A DNA stretch of 44,871 nt from an uncultured Clostridia bacterium (GTDB taxonomy: Bacteria > Bacillota > Clostridia > Christensenellales > Aristaeellaceae), in contig CAKUKP010000009.1 in NCBI GenBank assembly GCA_934663625.1, positions 1-44,871 on the forward strand, given 5' to 3'. Made by a program: the position numbers and the translations under genes. Below, in pieces: positions 31,327 through 38,380 of the stretch. Positions within the stretch are counted from its first letter, which is position 1. Every line of letters starts with the position of its first letter. The notes beneath the pieces were generated by a model, which was not told where the DNA came from, ran no database searches, and was given only the letters and a program-made list of their open reading frames with translations.

Positions 31327-32127
31327 ATGGGATTTCTCAAGGGAAAGACGGCGATTATCACCGGTGCGGGGCGCGCGGTGCTCAGCGACGGGCGCTGCGG
31401 TTCGATCGGCTATGGCATTGCGAACTGCTATGCGGCGGAGGGCGCGAATCTGGTGATCACCGGCCGCAATATGCGCAAGCTTCAGGATGCGAAGGAGGAG
31501 CTTGAGCGCAGGTACGGCGTGCGCGTGCTGCCGGTTCAGGCGGACGTCAGCGCGGGCGCGGATAACGAAGCCATCGTGAACAACGTCGTGCAGAAAACCA
31601 TTGAAACCTTTGGTGATCTGCAGGTGCTGATCAACAATGCGCAGGCCTCCGCCAGCGGCGTGCCGCTTGCACAGCACACCACGGCACAGTTTGATCTGAC
31701 GATGTATTCCGGACTCTATGCCACCTTCTACTATATGAAGGCGTGTTATCCGTATCTGGCGAAATCGCGCGGCAGCGTGATCAATTTTGCGTCGGGCGCG
31801 GGGCTCTTCGGCAACGCGGGTCAGTGCGCCTACGCCGCCGCCAAGGAGGGCATTCGCGGCCTTTCGCGCGTGGCGGCGACCGAGTGGGGCAGGGACGGCA
31901 TCAATGTAAATATCGTCTGCCCGCTGGCGTGGACGGCGCAGCTGGAGCAGTTCCAGACGGCATACCCCGAAGCCTTTGCCGCAAATGTAAAAATGCCGCC
32001 GATGGGGCACTTCGGCGATGTGGAAGCCGAAATCGGCCGCGTTTGCGTGCAGCTCGCTTCGCCCGATTTCAAATATATGTCCGGCGAGACCATCACGCTC
32101 GAGGGCGGCATGGGACAAAGACCGTGA
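31327..32127 (+). CDS. Short-chain dehydrogenase/reductase (SDR) family oxidoreductase
   Basis: An NAD(P)-dependent oxidoreductase of the classical SDR fold, 266 aa. The catalytic triad Ser156, Tyr169 and Lys173 is intact (YAAAK). The nucleotide-binding turn is atypical: the TGxxxGxG motif is stretched to TGAGRAVLSDGRCGSIGYG, so the glycine-rich loop has an insertion as in some divergent SDRs. The usual NNAG reads NNAQ (103-106). The C terminus LEGGMGQRP is family-like. The start is ATG 31327 after AAAGGGGG. It is transcribed alone. Substrate cannot be predicted from sequence; FabG-like annotation would be unsafe. Confidence 0.85.
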   Translation: MGFLKGKTAIITGAGRAVLSDGRCGSIGYGIANCYAAEGANLVITGRNMRKLQDAKEELERRYGVRVLPVQADVSAGADNEAIVNNVVQKTIETFGDLQVLINNAQASASGVPLAQHTTAQFDLTMYSGLYATFYYMKACYPYLAKSRGSVINFASGAGLFGNAGQCAYAAAKEGIRGLSRVAATEWGRDGINVNIVCPLAWTAQLEQFQTAYPEAFAANVKMPPMGHFGDVEAEIGRVCVQLASPDFKYMSGETITLEGGMGQRP

Positions 32128-32173
32128 GCACTGACAAACGCTGCATAGCTTCTTTTGTTTCTGGCTCCAGCCG

Positions 32174-32445
32174 AGAAGAATACAGGGGTTATGCCGTTCT
32201 CCTGGCTCAATCTGAGAGGGAGCTGTCGGCGCAGCCGACTGAGGGAGAGAATCCCCTGCCGCAGAACCTGCAATTATTCGATAGGTACGTTATCTCTCCT
32301 TCCGTCAGCCTTCGGTGCCGCGCCTCAATCTTCGATTGAGCCGTCGGCAGTCTGCCTAAAGGCAGACCGGCAAACCAACAGGTTTGCCGCCTTGCTGACA
32401 CCTTCCTCATCAGAGGAAGGCAGGGGCTGCGTTCCGTATTCTTCT
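32174..32445. repeat. Composite palindromic (MITE-like) element bounded by 10-bp inverted repeats
   Basis: The perfect inverted repeats AGAAGAATAC (32174-32183) and GTATTCTTCT (32436-32445) bound a 272-bp unit. Inside are an A element (about 32203-32250, stem GTCGGC/GCCGAC), a linker containing GATAGGTACGTTA, and a reversed B element (32292-32423). The B hairpin arms GTCAGC/GCTGAC (304-309/394-399) are held apart by an 84-bp array of three perfect mini-hairpins. These are CTCAATC/GATTGAG (32324-32340), GTCTGCC/GGCAGAC (32350-32367) and GGCAAACC/GGTTTGCC (32369-32388). No protein is encoded. Confidence 0.8.
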
Positions 32446-32488
32446 GCAGTGTGAAGTAAAGCCATTGACTACTTTGTCAGCGGTCTGA

Positions 32489-32512
32489 AAGCGGCTCATC
32501 GCCGCTTTTTTT
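32489..32512 (+). terminator. Intrinsic terminator (probably of the SDR gene)
   Basis: AAGCGGC/GCCGCTT with a 5-nt loop, followed by seven T. It lies 360 bp past the SDR stop, with the repeat element in between. Confidence 0.8.
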
Positions 32513-32553
32513 GAATTATAACGCAAAAGCCGCATTCGGGCCCGTATAACATA

Positions 32554-32582
32554 TTGACATAGTAGGCTGATGGGTATATAAT
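32554..32582 (+). promoter_or_regulatory. Promoter of the DUF2318/HMA-SafE operon
   Basis: The -35 is TTGACA (32554-32559), the spacer is 17 bp and the -10 is TATAAT (32577-32582), both at consensus. No clear operator palindrome was identified nearby. Confidence 0.85.
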
Positions 32583-32618
32583 GCGTTCCTACGGAATTTC
32601 TGTGGGAGGTATAAATGT

Positions 32619-33092
32619 ATGAAACGAAATGCGGTGATCGTGTTTTTCTGCCTTGCGTGTCTGCTGCTCGGCGGATGTTCGAAGGAAAGCGCGCCGGAGG
32701 CGGCGCAGGCAGCCGTCAATGCAGCCGATACCGGTCTTACGATTTCGATCGATCAATTGAAGACCGAGCCTACATTCTGGGATTGGAACCAGAACGGCGT
32801 CGCCATGCAGGTGATCGCCCTGCTGGATTCGGCGGGCAAACCGCACATCGCGTACAATACCTGTCAGGTCTGCATGGGTTCGCCCTACGCCTATTTTGAA
32901 TATCAGAACGGGCTGCTGTACTGCATGAACTGCGGGAACGCGTTTTCGCTGGAATCGGTGGGACAGAAAACCGGCGGATGCACGCCGCTGCCCGTCGACA
33001 GCTATACGCAGACGGAAACCGCCATCGTAATCCCTGCGGAGGAGCTGCAAAGGGCGGCGGGCTCCTTTGCGAACTGGAAAAAGGGGCTTTAG
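32619..33092 (+). CDS. DUF2318-type cysteine-rich lipoprotein
   Basis: A 157-aa exported protein with a lipoprotein signal ending LLLGGC (Cys20). The mature part matches the DUF2318 pattern: NTCQVC (C82, C85), LLYCMNCGNAF (C102, C105) and GGC (C121), probably a metal or heme/Fe-S site outside the membrane. DUF2318 proteins recur beside iron and copper transport systems. GGGAGG lies upstream of the ATG. The next gene begins 3 nt after its stop, so the two are cotranscribed and probably act together in handling copper or a related metal. The bound metal is not known. Confidence 0.8.
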   Translation: MKRNAVIVFFCLACLLLGGCSKESAPEAAQAAVNAADTGLTISIDQLKTEPTFWDWNQNGVAMQVIALLDSAGKPHIAYNTCQVCMGSPYAYFEYQNGLLYCMNCGNAFSLESVGQKTGGCTPLPVDSYTQTETAIVIPAEELQRAAGSFANWKKGL

Positions 33093-33095
33093 TCG

Positions 33096-34376
33096 ATGGA
33101 ACGCTGCGTTTTGAAAATTGGGGGCATGACCTGCGCGATGTGCAGGCAGAAGGTGCAGCGGGCGCTGGAAGGGGCGTCCGGCGTAAGGGCGGTTTCTGTC
33201 AGCTATGAAAAGGGCACGGCGGAGGTCTGCTACGACGCGGGCAAAACCACGCTCGCGCAATTGCAGCGGGCGGTGCGCGCGGCGGGCTACGATATTGAGG
33301 CGCGCAGCCGAATCCCCAAAGGGGCGCGCGCGGCGGGCTATGTGTTTTTGATCCTCGCGCTGTACCTGCTTTTGGAATACACGGGCGTTCTGAACCGACT
33401 GGTGCCCGGCGAACTGGCGCAGACGGGCATGAGCTACGGCGCGCTGTTCGTGATCGGCTTGACCACTTCGGTGCATTGCGTGGCGATGTGCGGCGGCATC
33501 GGGCTTTCACAGAGCCTGTCGGGGCAGGGCGGAAGCGCGTTTCGCGGAACGATCGCCTATCAGGCGGGGCGGGTGCTTTCGTATACGGGCGTCGGCTTTA
33601 TGCTGGGGCTGATCGGAATGCTGCTGGGAACGGGGCTGCAAATCGGGCTGTCCGCTCAGATGCAGGGCATATTCAAGCTGGCGGTGGGCGCGATGATGCT
33701 GCTGACGGGGCTGAATCTGCTCGGCGTGTTTCCGGCGCTTCGCCGGCTGCATCTGCGCATTCCCGTGCTTCGGAAACGGGCAAACGCGCCGTTTGTGGTG
33801 GGACTGCTGAATGGACTTATGCCCTGCGGCCCCCTGCAATCGATGCAGTTGTTGGCGCTCGCCTCCGCAAATCCGGTGCGGGGCGCGCTTTCCATGCTGT
33901 GCTTCTGTCTGGGCACCGTGCCGCTGATGCTGGGCGTCGGTTCGGCGATGGCGGCGCTTGGGCGCAGGTTCCATCAAACGATTACCGCCGCCGGAGCGGT
34001 ACTGGTCGCGGTGATGGCGCTGGCGATGATGACGCAGGGCGCGGCGCTGACGGGTATATTGCCGGATGCGCAGACGGTTACGGAAACGAATGTGGCGCAG
34101 ACCGAAGCCGATATGCAGATCGTGCGCAGCACGCTGCTGCCGAACCGGTATCCCAGCATCACGGTGGAGGCGGACAAACCCGTTCGATGGATCATCGATG
34201 CGCCGGAGGGATCGATCAACGGCTGCAACAATCGCATGTACATTCCCGATCTGCAATTGGAATATACCTTTCACACGGGCGAAAACATCATCGAATTCAC
34301 GCCGGAAAAATCCATGACCTATAGCTGCTGGATGGGCATGATTCGCGGAAGTATTGAAGTGGTGGAGCCAAACTGA
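33096..34376 (+). CDS. HMA - SafE/TauE-like membrane domain - cupredoxin fusion protein
   Basis: This 426-aa protein has three parts. Residues 1-68 are a heavy-metal-associated domain with GMTCAMC (C13, C16). Residues 80-320 are a six-to-seven-helix membrane domain of the SafE/DsbD-like family, with paired motifs HCVAMCGG (H127, C128, C132) and NGLMPCGPLQ (C244). After a linker, residues 350-426 form a cupredoxin-like domain with candidate copper ligands C377, C411 and M413/M415 in SCWMGM. Together this suggests copper capture, transfer through or out of the membrane, and an outer copper site. It follows the DUF2318 lipoprotein with 3 nt spacing. The transport direction and substrate are inferred. 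Confidence 0.82.
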   Translation: MERCVLKIGGMTCAMCRQKVQRALEGASGVRAVSVSYEKGTAEVCYDAGKTTLAQLQRAVRAAGYDIEARSRIPKGARAAGYVFLILALYLLLEYTGVLNRLVPGELAQTGMSYGALFVIGLTTSVHCVAMCGGIGLSQSLSGQGGSAFRGTIAYQAGRVLSYTGVGFMLGLIGMLLGTGLQIGLSAQMQGIFKLAVGAMMLLTGLNLLGVFPALRRLHLRIPVLRKRANAPFVVGLLNGLMPCGPLQSMQLLALASANPVRGALSMLCFCLGTVPLMLGVGSAMAALGRRFHQTITAAGAVLVAVMALAMMTQGAALTGILPDAQTVTETNVAQTEADMQIVRSTLLPNRYPSITVEADKPVRWIIDAPEGSINGCNNRMYIPDLQLEYTFHTGENIIEFTPEKSMTYSCWMGMIRGSIEVVEPN

Positions 34377-34442
34377 GTGAACTTTTTATACCGGAAACAA
34401 ATTGGTGGTTTTGCGTTTTTCAGGGCTGACTGGTCGTAATTT

Positions 34443-34790
34443 TGCCTTCCTCTGATGACACGCACCGAAGACCCGCGAAGCGGGTTTCGGCAGCGCCGGA
34501 CTGGCATTCGAAGAATGCGTCCGGGCTGGTCGCGGGGTGCAAGCAGCACGCGACTGCTAAAAGGAAGGTGGCAGCGCGACTTGTCGCGATGACGGAAGGA
34601 GAGATAATGTACATTTCGAATTACTGCGAGTTTTGACTGGTTCTGCGATATGGGTTTCTCTCCCTCAGTCAGCGGCGGTGCCGCTGCCAGCTCCCCCATC
34701 AGGTGGAGCCAAGGAACGGCGCAATGCGTTGAGCTCTCTGACAGGTGAAGCCGAATCCCATCAGGTGGAGCCGAGGAACGGCGCAATGAC
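34443..34790. repeat. Intergenic repeat block between the HMA-SafE gene and uraA
   Basis: No gene is seen. A B-type element (34445-34608) is split at its loop by a 102-bp insert (34459-34560) related to the insert at 4396-4500. An A element follows at about 34655-34710 (inner stem GCGGC/GCCGC), then a degenerate second copy of the A tail (34757-34790). The segment 34377-34442 before it is AT-rich without clear features. Confidence 0.82.
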
Positions 34791-34841
34791 TTGTGTTCTT
34801 TGACAGATGGAGCTTTATAAATCTTTAAAGACATCAAATAA

Positions 34842-34866
34842 GGCGAGGTCGCGTTGACCTCGCCGG
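34842..34866 (-). terminator. Intrinsic terminator of uraA
   Basis: A perfect 9-bp stem GGCGAGGTC/GACCTCGCC with a 4-nt loop, 20 nt past the uraA stop; on the minus strand it is followed by TTATTTG. Confidence 0.7.
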
Positions 34867-34881
34867 TTTGTATGGAGCGCG

Positions 34882-36180
34882 TTACTGCCCCGCCTTTTCG
34901 TTTCTTCTGTTGAAGAGTACGTTTACGATGATGCCCAGGATCAGGCCGGTTGCGATGGCGCTGATGGTGATCGGGCCGAGCTTCAGTTCCAGACCGCCGA
35001 TGCCGCATACCAGGATGGAAGCGACCACGAACAGGTTGCGATTGTCGCCCAGATCCACATGCTGTACCATCTTCAGACCGGATACCGCGATGAAGCCGTA
35101 CAGGGCGATGCACACGCCGCCGACGATGCAGGTCGGGATGGAGTTTACGAAGCAGGTGAAGGGATCCAGGAAGGACAGGATGATGCAGTAGATCGCGGCG
35201 ATCACGATCGTGCTGACGGAGGCGTTGCCGGTGATGGCGACGCAGCCGACGGATTCGCCGTAGGTGGTGTTCGGGCAGCCGCCGAAGAAGGAACCGATGA
35301 TGGAACCTACGCCGTCGCCGATCAGGGTGCGATCCAGACCGGGATCGGTGATCAGATCGCGTTCTACGATGGTGGACAGGTTCTTATGGTCTGCGATGTG
35401 CTCCGCCAGCGTGACGAAGGCGACGGGCGCGAACAGCATGAAGATGTTCAGTACGTCGGAGAAGGAGGAAACCGTGCCGCCCTTGCCGGAGAACATGCCC
35501 AGGAAGGTGAATTCGGGCAGCTTGAAGAACTGCATGTTGTCATATGCCGCTACGTTGATGATCGGTACGCCGCAGAAGGTCAGTACCAGACCTACGATGT
35601 ACGCTGCGCCGATGCCGATGATGAAGGGAATCATGCGCATCCACTTCGGGCCCTTTACGGACGCCCATACGGTTACCAGGAAGGCGAAGATGCCCAGCAG
35701 GATGTGCACCAGATTGTAGTATTCTGCGCCGCCGTTGGTGTTGGTCAGGTTGGTGACCGCGCTGCCGCACAGGGAAAGACCGATCAGCGCGACGGTGGGG
35801 CCGATGACGACGGGGGGTAGGAGCTTGTTGACCCAGCCGGAGCCGGTCTTTTTCACGATCAGCGCGATGATCGTATAGACCAGACCCGCGAACACAGCGC
35901 CCAGGAAGATGCCCAGGCAGCCGCAGGAGGCCGCGCCGATCAGGGGGCTGATGAAGGCGAAGGAGCTGCCGAGGAATACGGGACTCTTCTTCTTGGTGAC
36001 GAAGATGTAGAACAGCGTGCCGAAGCCTGCGCCGCACAGCGCGGCCGCCTGATTCAGCGGTTCGCCGACCAGCAGCGGCACCAGCAGCGTCGCCGCCATA
36101 ATCGCCAGCACCTGCTGGAATGCGTACACGAGATTCTTGCCGATGGGCGGCTTCTGGTTTACGTCGTAGATCAGTTTCAT
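34882..36180 (-). CDS. uraA: Uracil permease (NCS2 family)
   Basis: An inner-membrane uracil:proton symporter of the NCS2 nucleobase family, 432 aa with about 12-14 hydrophobic segments. Features include QQVLAIMAATLLVPLLVG near the start, LPPVVIGPTVALIGLSL, and the substrate-site region (FVTLAEHIADHKNL, then GCPNTTYGESVG). The start is ATG 36180, preceded by ACGGAGG; an in-frame ATG at 36312 lies inside the leader terminator and is not a real start. The PyrR-type attenuator upstream links its expression to pyrimidine supply. Confidence 0.95.
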   Translation of the reverse strand: MKLIYDVNQKPPIGKNLVYAFQQVLAIMAATLLVPLLVGEPLNQAAALCGAGFGTLFYIFVTKKKSPVFLGSSFAFISPLIGAASCGCLGIFLGAVFAGLVYTIIALIVKKTGSGWVNKLLPPVVIGPTVALIGLSLCGSAVTNLTNTNGGAEYYNLVHILLGIFAFLVTVWASVKGPKWMRMIPFIIGIGAAYIVGLVLTFCGVPIINVAAYDNMQFFKLPEFTFLGMFSGKGGTVSSFSDVLNIFMLFAPVAFVTLAEHIADHKNLSTIVERDLITDPGLDRTLIGDGVGSIIGSFFGGCPNTTYGESVGCVAITGNASVSTIVIAAIYCIILSFLDPFTCFVNSIPTCIVGGVCIALYGFIAVSGLKMVQHVDLGDNRNLFVVASILVCGIGGLELKLGPITISAIATGLILGIIVNVLFNRRNEKAGQ

Positions 36181-36267
36181 GGTTTTCCCCTCCGTTTTTG
36201 TAATGCGGGAATTCGCAAAACCGCAGTTTTTCGTATTCCCGATCGGAAGTTTCAAGATGCGCGCACA

Positions 36268-36378
36268 TAAAAAATCCTGCCGCCAGAGCGACAGGATTCG
36301 GCTGCAACACAATGAAATGGAACCATGTCCATTGTCTTGGCACCTTGTCGGTCTCTCTGTACCGTCTTAAAGCTTCCA
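36268..36378 (-). ncRNA. PyrR-responsive attenuator leader of uraA
   Basis: The minus-strand leader contains a PyrR-binding-type hairpin, ACGGTA-CAGAGA-GACCG (about 36346-36363), with the conserved CNGNGA loop. Downstream is an intrinsic terminator: an 11-bp stem AATCCTGTCGC/GCGGCAGGATT (36273-36298) followed by TTTTTT. With UMP or UTP bound, PyrR would stabilise its hairpin, favour the terminator and lower permease expression. Confidence 0.85.
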
Positions 36379-36384
36379 CGGTAC

Positions 36385-36413
36385 AAGATACCATTATCCG
36401 GTGCAAAAGTCAA
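36385..36413 (-). promoter_or_regulatory. Promoter of uraA
   Basis: The -35 is TTGACT (36408-36413), the spacer is 17 bp and the -10 is TATCTT (36385-36390). Transcription should start near 36378, just before the PyrR hairpin region. Confidence 0.7.
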
Positions 36414-36460
36414 TACATATCGGCGTTAATTTACGGGGAATTACACAATTTCCACATGCG

Positions 36461-36904
36461 TTACGCCTGCGGGGGCTGAGGATTGGGTGCTTTCTTATTC
36501 TTTTCCGCCAGCAGACGGCGGATTTCCGACATGATCTGCGGCGCAAGTTCGATCATGCGATCCACGGGGGCGTAGGGCTGCGTAGGCAGCAGACGCACCG
36601 AATCGCGTCCCTGCACCAGAAAGCCCATCGGGCGGATGGTTACGCCCGCGCCAGTGCCGCCCGCGAAGGGCAATCGTCCGTCGTCCGCCTGTCCCTTCGG
36701 CGGGTTCGCGCGGTATTCGCCGCCGCCGGATACGAAGCCGAAGCTTACCGAGGAAATGGGGATCACGGTCGATCCATCGCAGGTGGTGATCGGTTCGCCG
36801 ATTACGGTATCCACGTCCACCATATCGCGCATGCGATCCATCGTTGCGCCCATGATGCCCTCGATGGGGTGATGATCGCTGAATCTGTCTATCTGTCTGT
36901 CCAT
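36461..36904 (-). CDS. ytfJ: GerW/YtfJ-family sporulation protein
   Basis: A 147-aa member of the GerW (YtfJ) family, needed for normal spore germination in Bacillus. Recognisable blocks are IEGIMGATMDRMRDMVD, VIGEPITTCDGSTVIPIS, and the glycine-rich FGFVSGGGEY and GGTGAGVTIRPMGFLV. The start is ATG 36904; the preceding DUF2953 gene overlaps it by 16 nt. This gene is the main evidence in the window that the host makes spores. Its biochemical role is unknown. Confidence 0.9.
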   Translation of the reverse strand: MDRQIDRFSDHHPIEGIMGATMDRMRDMVDVDTVIGEPITTCDGSTVIPISSVSFGFVSGGGEYRANPPKGQADDGRLPFAGGTGAGVTIRPMGFLVQGRDSVRLLPTQPYAPVDRMIELAPQIMSEIRRLLAEKNKKAPNPQPPQA

Positions 36905-37386
36905 TTGAAAAACCTGCCTTCTATTCTGTCTGCGGCGCACAGCGCGGCTGCGGCTATAATTTGTCCCGTTCGTATGGAAATCATACCTTGCAGGGTGAGG
37001 CGGGTCGCGCCATCTGAAAAATCGGGCGTCAGGTGCAGATGAACGCCCCGCGCGCCGGATGCGGTCAGCGCTGCGGAGATGATTTCCGCGCCGCCGCAGA
37101 TCAGCGCCGTGGTCATCGCGTCCCGCGCGCACACCGTGCCCTCCGCGCGGACAAATACGATTCTGATGCGCGCAAGCAGCTTTCGCAGAAAATCAACGAT
37201 CACATCCGCGGGAACGCGGGGCGCGCGCTTTGGGGATCTGCTTTTGCGCACGGCGGGCGGCGCGAACGCGGATACGCCCGTTTTCAGGGTGATTTCGCCG
37301 CCGCACAGCGTAAGCTGCACGGCAAGATTTACGGGAACGGCGTTTGCATAGGCGATCAGCAGCGCCGCGGCGACCAGCATCGGCAC
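36889..37386 (-). CDS. DUF2953-domain protein (YtfI-like)
   Basis: A 165-aa protein with a hydrophobic N-terminal segment (MLVAAALLIAYANAV) and a C-terminal region (LTPDFSDGATRLTLQG, IRTGQIIAAAAL) matching DUF2953, the family of B. subtilis YtfI. The start is GTG 37386 with AGGGAG about 9 nt upstream. It overlaps ytfJ, its standard partner. The middle is rich in Arg/Lys/Pro. It is probably made during sporulation, though no clear sigma-F/G promoter was seen. Function unknown. Confidence 0.8.
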   Translation of the reverse strand: MPMLVAAALLIAYANAVPVNLAVQLTLCGGEITLKTGVSAFAPPAVRKSRSPKRAPRVPADVIVDFLRKLLARIRIVFVRAEGTVCARDAMTTALICGGAEIISAALTASGARGVHLHLTPDFSDGATRLTLQGMISIRTGQIIAAAALCAADRIEGRFFKWTDR

Positions 37387-37483
37387 AGATTGTTCTCCCT
37401 TCAGACGAAATGCGGTACAAATGTAAAATTATTTTTTCCAAACTGACTTGAATTATTCATTTTTATTTCGTGCGGAGTGTGCT

Positions 37484-37489
37484 ATAATA
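37484..37489 (+). promoter_or_regulatory. Extended -10 promoter of the methyltransferase gene
   Basis: TATAAT preceded by TGC, giving an extended -10; no good -35. The start codon of the next gene is about 30 nt away. Confidence 0.5.
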
Positions 37490-37522
37490 ATCAATGGACA
37501 AATAACCTGACGAAAGTTGTGA

Positions 37523-38122
37523 ATGTGCGGCATGACGGGCATACGCGATGACGGCGTTCTGGAAGCGGTGGTTCTGGGCGAGCGGATTCTGCTCGAAACG
37601 GACGCGCGGCTGTTTTCTCCGGAACATGTGGATCGGGGTACGCTGGCGATGCTTTCGCATGTCAAAATTGAGCCGGGTTTGCGCATAATGGATCTTGGCT
37701 GCGGATGCGGCGTCGTTGGCGTCGCGGCGGCGAAGATCGCCGGAGAAGAGAATGTTTTCATGTCCGATGTCGATCCGGTGGCGGTAGAGGTATCGCGCCG
37801 GAACGCGGTGCGGAACGGCGTGGGCAATATCAGCATCTGTCTGTCCGACGGCTTTCAGAGCGTGGATGCGACGGGCTTCGATATCATCCTTTCCAATCCT
37901 CCGTACCAGACGGATTTTTCCGTGGCAAAGGGCTTTATTGAAAAGGGCTTCAACCGATTGAAAATCGGCGGGAGGCTGTACATGGTCACAAAACGGTGTG
38001 AGTGGTATAAAAATAAGATTCGTGCGATATTCGGCGGGGTGGAAGTCCGGCCGACCGACGGCTATTATGTTTTTATTGCGGAGCGCCGCAGTCTGAGATA
38101 CGCAAATCGATCCGTTCGCTGA
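37523..38122 (+). CDS. RsmC/RlmG-like class I SAM-dependent methyltransferase
   Basis: A 199-aa methyltransferase. The SAM-binding motif is MDLGCGCGVVG (56-66), the acidic residue follows in MSDVDP, and the catalytic NPPY (125-128) is typical of N2-guanine or N6-adenine modifying enzymes. The C terminus has GGRLYMVTKRCEWYKNKI. It resembles the short clostridial proteins annotated as RsmC-like 16S rRNA guanine N2 methyltransferases, without the N-terminal half of E. coli RsmC. The start ATG 37523 has only a weak ribosome site; ATG 37532 is the next choice. It stands alone. Confidence 0.8.
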   Translation: MCGMTGIRDDGVLEAVVLGERILLETDARLFSPEHVDRGTLAMLSHVKIEPGLRIMDLGCGCGVVGVAAAKIAGEENVFMSDVDPVAVEVSRRNAVRNGVGNISICLSDGFQSVDATGFDIILSNPPYQTDFSVAKGFIEKGFNRLKIGGRLYMVTKRCEWYKNKIRAIFGGVEVRPTDGYYVFIAERRSLRYANRSVR

Positions 38123-38380
38123 ACCTGTTCTGGGGATGAACCAACCGGAACGGGGCGTTGACGAGCGCAATTGAACCGGCATTGTCCGGATGCGGAATGT
38201 ACAGATCCATATTCTTCTTCGATCCGGCGGGCGGATGCGTATGCATTCGTTCTGTCGGTTTTGCTTTTGGTTTTTGAGGCGTTTCAAGCGTTTCGGAATA
38301 GAAGTTTCGCGCATGTCATAACTACCTATTAAACAGTTGAAAACAGTTGAAACCATTTCAAGGGGAGAGGGGTTGAATTC

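Noticed and set aside
36181..36312. N-terminal extension of the uracil permease
   Set aside because: An in-frame ATG exists at 36312 but lies within the attenuator terminator; the family start and a good ribosome site are at 36180.
37387..37450. Sigma-F/G promoter for the DUF2953-ytfJ pair
   Set aside because: CATTTGTA resembles a sigma-G -10, but no -35 lies at the right distance.
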